From CAZOEL01 sp964578835 (lineage in GTDB: Bacteria > Desulfobacterota > Syntrophobacteria > Syntrophobacterales > Syntrophobacteraceae), in NCBI GenBank assembly GCA_964578835.1, contig CAZOEL010000053.1:1-48793 (forward strand): a stretch of DNA of 48,793 nucleotides, read 5' to 3'. A model generated the notes under the pieces. That model did no database searches. It saw nothing but the letters and a program-made list of their open reading frames with translations, and was not told the origin of the DNA. This document shows positions 8,101-14,845 of this stretch, in pieces. The first letter of the stretch is position 1. Each line of letters opens with the position of its first letter. Both the position numbers and the translations under genes were made by a program.

Positions 8101-9266
8101 AGCTCGTCCACCGAGGAAGGCGGAGCGCCGGAGCCCTTGCGCACAACTCCGACGCAGTGGTTCGCCGTGTGCGCCTGGGTAAAGTCGAAAATCCCGTCAC
8201 GCTCGGGAGAGTAGAACACCCCTTGAACGGCGTCGATTTCACCGTCTTCCAGTCCCTTCAGGATTTCCGTCCACGGCCCGAGGCGAATCTCGATATCGAC
8301 GCCCATCTCGCGGGCGATTGAGCGCGTGAGCTCCACGTTGTAACCAGCGGGTCGTCCTTGCTCATCCAGGTATTCGTAAGGCGGGTAGTTGTGATCTCCG
8401 CCGATCACGATTCGGCGCTCCGGTGGGAGCTCCAGGGCCGCAAACCACTTGGCGTGAAGACGGCGGTAGGTTCCATCCGCTATGACCAGAGCGAGCCCCT
8501 CGTTCAAGAGGGCCAGCGTATCCTTGTCACCCTCCTTGACCGCAAAGCTGAAGTCCTGGCGGAATCCGTCTATGGGCTTATTAACGACCCGAAGATTCGT
8601 AAGCCCTGTCTCCTTGATGAGGCGCAACGCCACAAGTCGCTGAATGACGACGGCATCGTGACGTCCTCGAGACAACTCGAGCAGCGCATCCTGGAAGGTA
8701 GCTGTCGTATGGATCTCAATCCCGCGCTCCGCCCGTCGCAGGAACTCCTCGGCGTTGTCACCCTTCATGACGGCAACCCGCCTTCCCCTGAGGTCCTTCA
8801 GATCATTGATGCCCTTCGAACCCTCTCGCACGACGATGGCGCCATGAAGAGACATGTAGGGAAAGGTGAAGTCGAACACTGCTTCTCGCTCCGGAGTTCG
8901 GCCCACAAGAGGCAGGGCTTCCACCACGCCCTGTTCGAGCCAGCCCTTGACCTCCGTCCAGGGACCGGTGCGGAATGCGACCTGGCGCCCCATGGCCTGA
9001 ACCGCGGCGCGCATCAGTTCGACCGCAAACCCGCCGGCGCGGCCATTGGCGTCGACTATGGAAAAGGGAGGATAGTCATACTCGCAGCCCGAGCTGATGG
9101 GCGAACCTGTCGCCACGGCAGCTTGACCCGCCCGACCGGAAGCTGCAAAGAGCGACACTGCGACCAGGCAACAGACCACGGTCAGCCACGTCCGATACCT
9201 CTGAGATCGACAAATGCGGTTCGTATTCTTCATTTTCTCCAGTATTTCCCTCTGGTCAAGGCTCAC
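5148..9266 (-). CDS. Hybrid sensor histidine kinase with tandem periplasmic SBP_bac_3 domains
   Basis: Very large (1372 residues) membrane sensor. Order: N-terminal signal/anchor (about 24-45), first SBP_bac_3 solute-binding domain (about 60-275, YDYPPFSIVDANGRAGGFAVEL), second SBP_bac_3 (about 285-505, HNYPPYEYLDEQGRPAGYNVEL), transmembrane helix (about 520-540), two PAS domains (about 560-800), a Cys-containing GAF-like domain (about 810-960), HisKA with H in GGVAHDFNNMLGVI, HATPase (GTGLGLATVYGIVKQNNG) and a C-terminal receiver with Asp in LLITDVVMPEMNG. The architecture resembles BvgS/EvgS-like sensors of amino-acid-type ligands. The start is a GTG at 9266; an in-frame ATG at 9233, preceded by GGAG, may be the real start. 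It is an isolated gene with no cognate output regulator next to it. Confidence 0.93.
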   Translation of the reverse strand: MSLDQREILEKMKNTNRICRSQRYRTWLTVVCCLVAVSLFAASGRAGQAAVATGSPISSGCEYDYPPFSIVDANGRAGGFAVELMRAAVQAMGRQVAFRTGPWTEVKGWLEQGVVEALPLVGRTPEREAVFDFTFPYMSLHGAIVVREGSKGINDLKDLRGRRVAVMKGDNAEEFLRRAERGIEIHTTATFQDALLELSRGRHDAVVIQRLVALRLIKETGLTNLRVVNKPIDGFRQDFSFAVKEGDKDTLALLNEGLALVIADGTYRRLHAKWFAALELPPERRIVIGGDHNYPPYEYLDEQGRPAGYNVELTRSIAREMGVDIEIRLGPWTEILKGLEDGEIDAVQGVFYSPERDGIFDFTQAHTANHCVGVVRKGSGAPPSSVDELAGKSIVVQQGDIMHDFALQNGLGEHLKVVGSQEDALEEVVEGRYDCALVARMSALYWIEKHGWTDLAIGRRSLLSPEYCYAVRNNQKALLAQLSEGLKVIDENGEYRRIHKKWLGVYENLAPSLTTVFRYVALIAAPLLLVLLAFFVWSWSLRKQVASRTSELKESESLLETIIDSIAAPVFYKNAKGVYLGCNQAFSHFIGLPKELIVGRTAPEIAPGGLAQPFLDDDSVLLHEGIVQAYETEVEHKSGARRQVMLQKSSFRGPDGLVKGIVGAMLDITDRKRAEESLREREAFIRTVLDNLPVGIAVNSVYPVVEFQYMNDNFPRFYRTTREALANPDLFWDAVYEDPEVRDQMKKRVLEDCASGDPDRMYWVDVPITRKGDKTAFITSRNLPIPDKQLMISTVWDVTERKLAEQRIEHLNRVLRGIRDVNQLIIRERDRDKLIREGCRLLVDNRGYTSALIVLTDEKDRPVSWAGAGMAASFDMLPALDRETLPPCCGFARPVDGVVLIEDREGICGPCPVAKGCADADSLCVRLIHGSKAFGYLAVAVEHGLGADAEELSLLAEMAGDLAYSLYAMQTEEARERSERERKALGEQLVQAQKLESIGRLAGGVAHDFNNMLGVIIGYAEMALDEVGAADPLRVYLDEIFKAARRSSDISRQLLAFARKQTISPKVLDVNETVEGMLKMLRRLIGEDIDLAWLPKADLWKVSMDPSQIDQILANLCVNARDAISGVGKVTIETGKVSFDEAYCSVHAGFVPGEFVLLAVSDSGCGMDKETLANIFEPFFTTKGIEQGTGLGLATVYGIVKQNNGFINVYSEPGKGTSIKIYLPRHIGEPAEEKAAGEPEIPHGRNETILLVDDERAMLDMARKMLERLGYRVLAAGTPGEAIGLAQDHSGRIDLLITDVVMPEMNGRDMSERLQSFHPNLKTLFMSGYTANVIAHRGVLDEGMHFIQKPLSMKGLALRVRDLLDHYVRDDD

Positions 9267-9592
9267 TCCTCCCCAAGCTCTACGAGATCGTCAAAACAAG
9301 CCGCGCGCTTCTGCCGGTATGGCGCGCAAGCAATTGAACAAATTGGCCTCAAAAATATTTCCAGAGAAATATCTTTATAATGGAAAAAAGCAAGATCCAG
9401 AATAATGAAAAATCAGTGAAACAAAAGTGAAGATACGCTACTACTTCAGGCAAACCGGCTGTGCGCGTCATTATAATGTAGGCTCATGAGCAGGGGGAGT
9501 CCGGAAAGATCCCGAGCTTTTTGCGAGGCGATATCACTTATGACAGCATTGACGACAAGGATCTTCGCGACCAAGCTACTTCGCCTCCTATC
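9267..9592. other. Intergenic region upstream of the large kinase
   Basis: About 325 bases, AT-rich towards the kinase (9340-9480), as expected for its promoter. A short plus-strand frame around 9495-9590 reads like coding sequence (GKIPSFLRGDITYDSIDD) but has neither a start context nor room, so it may be a gene relic. Confidence 0.4.
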
Positions 9593-10564
9593 TCAAAGAT
9601 TCCCTTGATGCCACAAAACGGCATCGCGGATTGACTCTTCTATCGGCCTGGGCCCATGCCCCAAGGTCTGCCAACTCCTCCGACCATCGAACGCGAGGGA
9701 GCGACGACACAATCTAATGCCTGCGGCGCTACTCCCAGGGCTTCGTGCAGTCATCTTCGCAATCCATTCATCCAAAACAGCCCAGCCCAAGGCTAGAGAG
9801 ATCGGGATTCTAAACTTGGGCATGGGGCAATTGCTTGCTTTGCTGAGAAGAGAAAAGAATTCCAAAAGGGTGAGATTATAGCCAGAAAGAATATACCTGC
9901 ACCCCGGCTCGCCTTTTTCTGCGGCCAAGACATGCCCAATGGCGACATCTCTCACATCCACATAATTCATGACACAGTCGATATAGCCCGGGATCTTTTC
10001 CCGTAGGAAATCGGAAATCATACGGCCCGGCGGCGTGAGATTTCGATCTCCGGGTCCTATGGGGAGAGTGGGACTCACAATCACCACGGGGAGCCCCTTC
10101 CCGGCTGCGGCAAACGCAGCCTGCTCAGCCATAAATTTGGACCGACAGTACGGACCGATCATATCTTCGAGGCATGTAATCGTTTCTTCGTTTATCAGTC
10201 CACTCTGATTGCGTGGGGCAAGGATGGATTCGGTGCTGGTGTAGACAAGCCGATTGACGCCGACTGACCGGGCGGCCTCCAGAACATTCTCGGTTCCTTC
10301 TCGATTGACCCTGTCAAATACTCCTGAATCCGGATCCCAGAGATGCGGATTTGCAGCGAGATGATATACATTTTCGCAATCCTTCATGGCTTCGCGCAGA
10401 GCGCCCCGATCGGCTATGTCGGCTATCACCGCTTCGGAAGGCTGCTCCTCCATCTCGGCAGGAAAAGGATTGCGATCGTATACCCTTACTTTTCTGCCAA
10501 GGAGCATAAGCTCCTTCACCAAGTGCGCCCCAATAAAACCGCTTCCTCCAGTCACGAGATCCAT
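9593..10564 (-). CDS. NAD-dependent epimerase/dehydratase (extended SDR)
   Basis: The product has 323 residues. The N-terminal Rossmann motif is VTGGSGFIGAHLVKEL, followed by the conserved DIAD and YHLAANPHLWD segments, a Ser/Thr site (YTSTES) and the catalytic GPYCRSK (YxxxK). It resembles hopanoid-associated sugar epimerases and dihydroflavonol-reductase-like SDRs (VSPTLPIGPGDRNLTPPG, MNYVDVRDVAIGHVLA). No hopanoid genes are nearby, so the substrate is unknown. I start it at the ATG at 10564, which has AGGAGG at a good distance and puts the Rossmann motif at residues 5-12; a longer frame to 10588 lacks that support. The C-terminal third is less conserved. It may share transcription with the small gene at 10645-10821. 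Confidence 0.9.
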   Translation of the reverse strand: MDLVTGGSGFIGAHLVKELMLLGRKVRVYDRNPFPAEMEEQPSEAVIADIADRGALREAMKDCENVYHLAANPHLWDPDSGVFDRVNREGTENVLEAARSVGVNRLVYTSTESILAPRNQSGLINEETITCLEDMIGPYCRSKFMAEQAAFAAAGKGLPVVIVSPTLPIGPGDRNLTPPGRMISDFLREKIPGYIDCVMNYVDVRDVAIGHVLAAEKGEPGCRYILSGYNLTLLEFFSLLSKASNCPMPKFRIPISLALGWAVLDEWIAKMTARSPGSSAAGIRLCRRSLAFDGRRSWQTLGHGPRPIEESIRDAVLWHQGNL

Positions 10565-10644
10565 CTCTGTTCGCCTCCTACCAAACATGATTTGCGCCCG
10601 GGAGAGTCAGTCCACGATTTTTTATCGGCCCAGCCGCAGACAGA

Positions 10645-10821
10645 TTACCGCAGCAGCACGTCCACGATTAAATTGATCAGATGCTCATCAGGCGCCGAGT
10701 CCGCCGGGTACCGGATCTTCCGCTGATGCATTTTCGCCAACCCTCGAACAGTGCGCTCGAAGATGAGGCTGACGTCCCCACAGTCGCATTGAAGAGATGA
10801 GGGGAATAAGAGCTCGCCCAT
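10645..10821 (-). CDS. Small protein of unknown function (58 residues), newly read
   Basis: The minus strand gives an ATG at 10821 with GGAGG seven bases upstream and a 58-codon frame ending TAA. The product contains LQCDCGDVSLIFERTV near the N-terminus and ends APDEHLINLIVDVLLR. The CDC pair, balanced charge and amphipathic C-terminal segment look like a real small protein rather than noise. It lies 80 bases upstream of the epimerase on the same strand. No family is recognised. Confidence 0.5.
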   Translation of the reverse strand: MGELLFPSSLQCDCGDVSLIFERTVRGLAKMHQRKIRYPADSAPDEHLINLIVDVLLR

Positions 10822-11050
10822 CCAACTGCCTCCATGGCCTATCTGAACGCGAACGATACCGCGGCTCGCGTTAACCGGAAAGATAAGCCCGGCAAGACAC
10901 CCTGGAAACGACCGACACTGCCGCTCAAGCCCGCTTCTTATTTCTTAGAAGCTTGTCTTATAAAAGGGTCGATTGCCCCTCCGCCCTCGCCTACTCTGTG
11001 CACACATTTTTGCCGATGTAGCATGGCAGGCGATATAGAGGGGCAGCCCG

Positions 11051-11154
11051 GGCAACGAGTTGCCAGGGTGCGAAGCACAAGAGGCTCGACCAGGACACTG
11101 CCCGGTCGCCTTATTCCTCTTGCCCTTCGGGCGCGGGCAACTGGTTGCCCGCGC
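11051..11154. repeat. Pair of GGCAAC/GTTGCC palindromes
   Basis: GGCAACGAGTTGCC at 11051-11064 and GCGCGGGCAACTGGTTGCCCGCGC (two 11-base arms around TG) at 11131-11154 form strong hairpins about 80 bases apart. They share a GGGCAACNNGTTGCC core, which marks one repeat family flanking a GC-rich spacer. Confidence 0.65.
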
Positions 11155-11184
11155 CACCCAGGATCCATAAGATCCCGCACTACT

Positions 11185-11346
11185 GGACCGTCAACTTTGA
11201 ATTTTCCGGTTGCGGTTTTTCCCTCTCCCTCAGGGAAAGGGCAGGGTGAGGGGAGATCCTCTTTTAAAAGAATACTTCCCTCACCCCGACCCTCTCCCTG
11301 AGGGAGAGGGGGCCCGCATCAACCGGAAAATACGATGTTGACGGCC
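11185..11346. repeat. 162-bp palindromic repeat element (copy A), MITE/REP-like
   Basis: This is the most complete copy. The left arm starts GGACCGTCAAC and runs through TTTTCCGGTTG and CCCTCTCCCTCAGGGAAAGGG. The centre is CTTTTAAAAG. The right arm is the reverse complement, ending GTTGACGGCC. Each arm itself contains a CCCTCTCCCTNAGGGAGAGGG palindrome, so the element is nested. Related copies are at 2758-2809 and 2964-3111. It has no open frame, and I see no clear target-site duplication. Confidence 0.85.
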
Positions 11347-11655
11347 CACGTCTCTATATCTCACGAGATGTGTGCATAGAGTAGCCGCCCTCGCTCGTCG
11401 AGATCGAAGCAGAAAAGCTCGGTGGTTTGGTCGATGTTCTCAATCTCAGATTGGAGCGCGGAATAAAGGAGTTGGACCATCAAATTAAGGAAGACCGTTG
11501 TGCGGCTACGACAGCACAGGCACTGGAGTAAAAACTCGCCGCGTGGAGACGGATCAGGAACCTCGAGTCCCAATGCAACCAGAAACAAAAAAGGCTTAAC
11601 CTTAATCGGCTAAGGTATGGATGTTCCTGGTATATTTGGGTTGACTTAAACTACA

Positions 11656-11681
11656 GACCTTCGGGTTCTGCGCCCGAAAGC
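11656..11681 (-). other. tRNA anticodon-arm-like relic
   Basis: On the minus strand GCTTTCGGGCGCAGAACCCGAAGGTC matches the anticodon arm and variable loop of the tRNA-fMet at 27432-27508 (TCGGGC..., AACCCGAAGGTC identical). The conserved U33 is changed and neither a proper D-arm nor acceptor stem can be built, so it is not a functional tRNA gene. Confidence 0.45.
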
Positions 11682-11717
11682 ATTACTTACCTCAGCTTTT
11701 AAAACCTCACTATCTCC

Positions 11718-11957
11718 TCAAGCATTGTCTCCCTCGGCCATCCAATGCCACTGCGCATAAGGGGCTAGCGCAGAACGGAACTGGACCTCAGCGTGCGCCG
11801 CTATTTGCAAAATACCCATGGTTTGCAGGTCGGATTGAAATTGGATATGAGTCATGCTTTCTGATTCGATGCGTCCTTTCCCGATAGCCTGGATTGGAGG
11901 CCACAGTTCGGATGGAGGGATGATCACGACAGCGGCTTTGTAGGCCTTTTCGCTCAT
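11718..11957 (-). pseudogene. Truncated 2'-5' RNA ligase-like gene
   Basis: From the ATG at 11957 the product begins MSEKAYKAAVVIIPPSELWPPIQAI, which I recognise as the N-terminus of a family of 2'-5' RNA ligase-like (2H phosphoesterase) proteins. In that family the next segment should be an arginine-rich HDR..RWMPHITLLYPF with the first HxT/S motif. Here it changes abruptly after IQAI, neither HxT motif is present, and the frame ends at 79 residues instead of about 180. I infer a broken gene with an unrelated tail. The frame is open further upstream (to 12074), overlapping the end of the DUF7309/DUF6930 gene. Confidence 0.5.
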
Positions 11958-12024
11958 GAGATTCACTGGCTTGGGACCTCTTGGGGCATCGTGCTTTCCC
12001 GTCTCCTTATGCTTCCATATTGGC

Positions 12025-13050
12025 TCAGGATCTTGATCTAAGGAATCCAAACATCGAAGATCGGGCCTCTTCAATGGCTTTTAGTTTATTGACCAATCTC
12101 ACCTTCATTTTGAGCCTGGAAGCAAGAGGGTCGAGAAGCTCAAAGACATCCTCCCTTGCGACCAGTATTTCTGTTGGCAGCGAGCCAAGCCTTTCGACCA
12201 CATTGAGGAACTGCTCCCGCAGATTGGCTCTGTATTCAAATGCTTTGGATATATCAGAGTAGAGGATCATGCCGGTGCGGTGATCGGCTATCATGACAGC
12301 GCAAGGAAAGAACGGTCTTCCTTCCTCTTTTACCGGCATGGGGACGAAGAATACATCTATCTCCCAGGCCCCTGCCTGCCCGGCAGTCTTCTTATTGATC
12401 CGTTTAAGAAGCACTTCGTCCGATGGCTCAACGGAGATATCCAGTTTCTTCAGCGGCTCCGGCTCAAGCCACTGATCTTTCCAAGTAAGATTCGGATAGT
12501 TCCCCTCGGCCACTCGAACCAGATGCTGATTCTCTCGGGGAGGGTCGAGCAGATAGGCATCTTCTTTCACCCGCAGGGCCACATCCATTGCCTGGTGTAA
12601 AGCCAGAGTGAGAAATCTTGCCTCCTCTGCATTCAAGAACCAAGGGTAATAGCCAGGGGTGTAATTCCGGAACATAGGCCAGGCATTTCTCCCTCTGAAC
12701 TTGAGCCCCAGCTCCTTTATGATCTGCATATCCTGCTTTTGCAGGAGCTTGCGATCCTCAAAGGATGCCATGAGGCATTTTTGCACGACCAATGCCTCGT
12801 CGGGATGAAATTTCCCAGATTGTATCCCGTGATAAACCTCCAGTCCCTCGGTTCCGAGGTACACCCCAAGCGCATAGTGCTCACCAAGCGAGCCCATGAT
12901 GCAGCAGTAGCCTATCTCACCATTTCCAGGATTCTTCACTCCAAAGAGATTCGCATCCCACATCCATTTCCAGCTCGCAAGCTCCCGGAACTTGACGGCA
13001 GAGTCGTACAGGTCTTTCCATTCCTTAAGCGAAGGCGATGAAGCTTCCAT
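12025..13050 (-). CDS. DUF7309/DUF6930-type protein of unknown function
   Basis: The protein has 341 residues, is soluble and has no signal peptide. The N-terminal half has the pattern WKWMWDANLFGV...GYCCIMGSLGEHYALGVYLG seen in DUF7309. The C-terminal half (about 225-335) has CAVMIADHRTGMILYSDI and LPTEILVAREDVFELLDPLA, as in DUF6930. The two domains are often joined in one protein. Biochemical function is unknown. In other genomes, as here, such genes can lie near 2'-5' RNA ligase-like genes; that link is from memory and should be treated as a hint. The start is the ATG at 13050. Confidence 0.8.
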   Translation of the reverse strand: MEASSPSLKEWKDLYDSAVKFRELASWKWMWDANLFGVKNPGNGEIGYCCIMGSLGEHYALGVYLGTEGLEVYHGIQSGKFHPDEALVVQKCLMASFEDRKLLQKQDMQIIKELGLKFRGRNAWPMFRNYTPGYYPWFLNAEEARFLTLALHQAMDVALRVKEDAYLLDPPRENQHLVRVAEGNYPNLTWKDQWLEPEPLKKLDISVEPSDEVLLKRINKKTAGQAGAWEIDVFFVPMPVKEEGRPFFPCAVMIADHRTGMILYSDISKAFEYRANLREQFLNVVERLGSLPTEILVAREDVFELLDPLASRLKMKVRLVNKLKAIEEARSSMFGFLRSRS

Positions 13051-13144
13051 AGGTCACCCCTCGTATGGGTCGTAGATTAATGGCAACGAGCCTGGGTTCT
13101 CCTTTGATCTGACAGGGCCTCAGGGGCGGCTCTGGGCGAAAAGA

Positions 13145-13660
13145 TCAACCACGAATGGATCTCAGCACGGTGGCTGCCAACATCTCCCGGTTTGCCGGGC
13201 TTACTGTAATAACTGATACATCCTCTCTGGTCTTAAGGCTCTGGATGAAAGCATCGTCCTTCAAAGCAATGGCGGCAAGCACGGGATTGGCCGAATCCAG
13301 CGCATCCGTGACCGCTCTCCTGAAGGCCATCGAGAGGCACTCCATCTTTCCTATTTCATCGATTACTATCAGGACGCCGGCATCAGGCGCTTGGAGAGAT
13401 GGAATGGCGATCCTGTCAATCGTTTCGATCCGAACACCGTATTTTCCTACTCGGAATGGGCTTTTGATGCCGACATGAGCGAGCACTTCGCTCAGGCCAC
13501 CGAAGGTATCGACTGAAAAACCGACTCGATTGCCTCTCTCCCTAATCTCGCGGGTGAGGAATCCTACCACCTCGATATCGAGCTGCCCGACTACTCTTTC
13601 AATGAGAGTCGTCTTCCCGCATCCAGGTGGTCCGGTGATAAGAATGTTTTTGGCTTTCAT
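13145..13660 (-). CDS. THEP1-type nucleoside-triphosphatase
   Basis: A 171-residue P-loop NTPase of the THEP1 family. Walker A is ITGPPGCGKTTLIERV at residues 8-23; the family segment GFLTREIRERGNRVGF follows; Walker B is VLIVIDEIGKMECLS at about 100-115. The length matches archaeal and bacterial THEP1 proteins (about 170-190). These hydrolyse NTPs with low turnover; the cellular role is not established, and RNA or cofactor metabolism has been suggested. The start is the ATG at 13660, where the ribosome-binding site is weak (CGAAGAG). It lies downstream of the membrane protein gene on the same strand. Confidence 0.9.
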   Translation of the reverse strand: MKAKNILITGPPGCGKTTLIERVVGQLDIEVVGFLTREIRERGNRVGFSVDTFGGLSEVLAHVGIKSPFRVGKYGVRIETIDRIAIPSLQAPDAGVLIVIDEIGKMECLSMAFRRAVTDALDSANPVLAAIALKDDAFIQSLKTREDVSVITVSPANREMLAATVLRSIRG

Positions 13661-13791
13661 CTCTTCGACCGATCTCTAATCGGGCTATGGCCATGGGGGC
13701 TGAGATATCAACGAAGAACAACGATATGGATTTGCCGGGAGCACAGCGTAGCTCATCCTGTATCTCATGGGAAGTGAAATTGCCGGTTTTC

Positions 13792-14376
13792 CTACTTTCC
13801 TATGCGCTCGGTAGATCCGCTCCCTGCCATGGACCACAGGATGCCATGTTCAAAATCTGCAACAGCTGGCCTTCCGGATTCAGGATCGAAATAGACTTCG
13901 GCCATAAACTCTCCCTGGAGATGTTTCCGGATATCCTTTGGCTTTGCCCACAGCCTCATGCGCCAGCCTGATTCCCCTGGAGCATACGATCTCTCTACCG
14001 GATAGAGTCGTGCATAGAAGTCGGTGCTTTCCGAGTCTTCGACCACCTCCAGGGTGAGCCTCATTGCAACGGGTATGACATTTTCACGAATCCAGAGAAG
14101 CCGTCTGGTCCACTGGGTGGCGATAGTGTAGAAGAGGCATGAAAGGAAAATGAATCCTACTCCAACGGAGAGCCAGATGCATTTCCCTCCATAGAGCTCG
14201 TGCTGATCCAAAGGGATTTGAAGCAAGCCGGGCTCGAGATAGAGACAGACTGAACAGATGCCAAACATCCCCAGCAAAATGGAAGCGCCCTGCGCTATGC
14301 GGTTTCTTCTCTTAAGCCTTGCTATACCTTCCTGTGTCTGCATTCTGCACATCCCGGCGCCATATCTGTTCCACAC
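13792..14376 (-). CDS. Two-TM membrane protein of unknown function (possibly read through from the upstream selenoprotein gene)
   Basis: Taken alone, the frame runs from a GTG at 14376 for 194 residues: a short Cys-containing N-terminus, two membrane helices (about 26-46 and 66-86, the latter with GVGFIFLSCLFYTI) and a soluble C-terminal domain of about 100 residues. The family is not recognised. The start is doubtful: no Shine-Dalgarno is visible before the GTG or the ATGs at 14352 and 14343. The frame is open upstream to a TGA at 14394-14392, which is the stop of the predicted selenoprotein in the same frame; between them it reads CSGCG, the beginning of a zinc-ribbon-like Cys pair. Translation may therefore continue through that TGA. 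Confidence 0.6.
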   Translation of the reverse strand: MWNRYGAGMCRMQTQEGIARLKRRNRIAQGASILLGMFGICSVCLYLEPGLLQIPLDQHELYGGKCIWLSVGVGFIFLSCLFYTIATQWTRRLLWIRENVIPVAMRLTLEVVEDSESTDFYARLYPVERSYAPGESGWRMRLWAKPKDIRKHLQGEFMAEVYFDPESGRPAVADFEHGILWSMAGSGSTERIGK

Positions 14377-14391
14377 GCCACATCCGGAGCA

Positions 14392-14655
14392 TCATGAGCT
14401 TTTCTTTCCCTGGAGATGGTCCTCAACAAAACGCCTGACTTGATCCCTTGTGGGGAAGAATCCCGAAAGGACATCCTCTCCAATCTTTATAGCTGGAAAG
14501 AGCCTAATGCCATCTTTCCATGCAAGAACAGGATGCCTCGTGGCGTCAATGCTCTCAATGTCCAGCTCGGGGTATTCGGCCTTCAGCAGCTTAAGCTCGT
14601 TACCTACGGGCCAGCAGCGTGGTCAAATGCCTGATTTGTAGAATTTTACTTTCAT
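14392..14655 (-). CDS. Predicted selenoprotein: thioredoxin/glutaredoxin-fold with UPRC motif (in-frame TGA = Sec11)
   Basis: The ATG at 14655 has GAGGGG about nine bases upstream. The frame reads MKVKFYKSGI, a TGA codon (14625-14623), then PRCWPVGNEL, and stays open to the TGA at 14394-14392, giving 87 residues with Sec at position 11. The TGA sits exactly at the first Cys of a CPRC redox motif that follows a beta-strand (KVKFYKSGI), as in thioredoxin and glutaredoxin folds. LFPAIKIGE supplies the cis-proline, and a C-terminal helix follows. This is the classic Cys-to-Sec swap of redox selenoproteins, and clean coding sequence after the TGA argues against a pseudogene. A weak hairpin with a CGUA loop can be drawn about 15 bases after the TGA as a possible bacterial SECIS; it is not convincing by eye. 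Substrate unknown. Confidence 0.8.
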
Positions 14656-14800
14656 CTCAAGATTCCCCTCAATAGGAGTGTGGATGTCCTGTGGTTGCGC
14701 AACTCGCCTTTGTGGCGCCTATGTACATTAGCTCGTGTGTTCGGAACCCTTCTTTATACCTCTTTAGCCTTGAGGCTGAAAGCGCATCGCCTTCTCTTCT

Positions 14801-14810
14801 ATGGTATAAT
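14801..14810 (+). promoter_or_regulatory. Extended -10 promoter before the RecD2-like fragment
   Basis: ATGGTATAAT contains a perfect TATAAT at 14805-14810 preceded by TGN, an extended -10 element, 36 bases before the ATG at 14846. No good -35 is visible, which fits extended -10 promoters. A short AGCCT/AGGCT inverted repeat lies upstream at about 14766-14777. Confidence 0.5.
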
Positions 14811-14845
14811 CCATCCCGAATAATTTTGCCGGAGAAAAGGAAAGC

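Larger units (their letters stand above)
10822..11717. other. Repeat-rich gene-free region
   Basis: About 900 bases with palindromes at 11051-11064 and 11131-11154, the 162-bp palindromic element at 11185-11346, a possible decayed coding fragment at about 11370-11530 (plus strand, LVDVLNLRLERGIKELDHQIKE, unidentified) and a tRNA-like fragment at 11656-11681. A 155-residue plus-strand frame over the repeats ends in LPSPRPSP-type text and is not a gene. Confidence 0.6.

Noticed and set aside
10834..11301. 155-residue plus-strand frame
   Set aside because: It runs through two repeat families and ends in repeat-derived Pro/Ser text; no start context or conserved motif.
11361..11588. 75-residue minus-strand frame
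   Set aside because: No domain or ribosome-binding site; a different plus-strand frame here reads slightly more like a decayed coding fragment, but it could not be identified.
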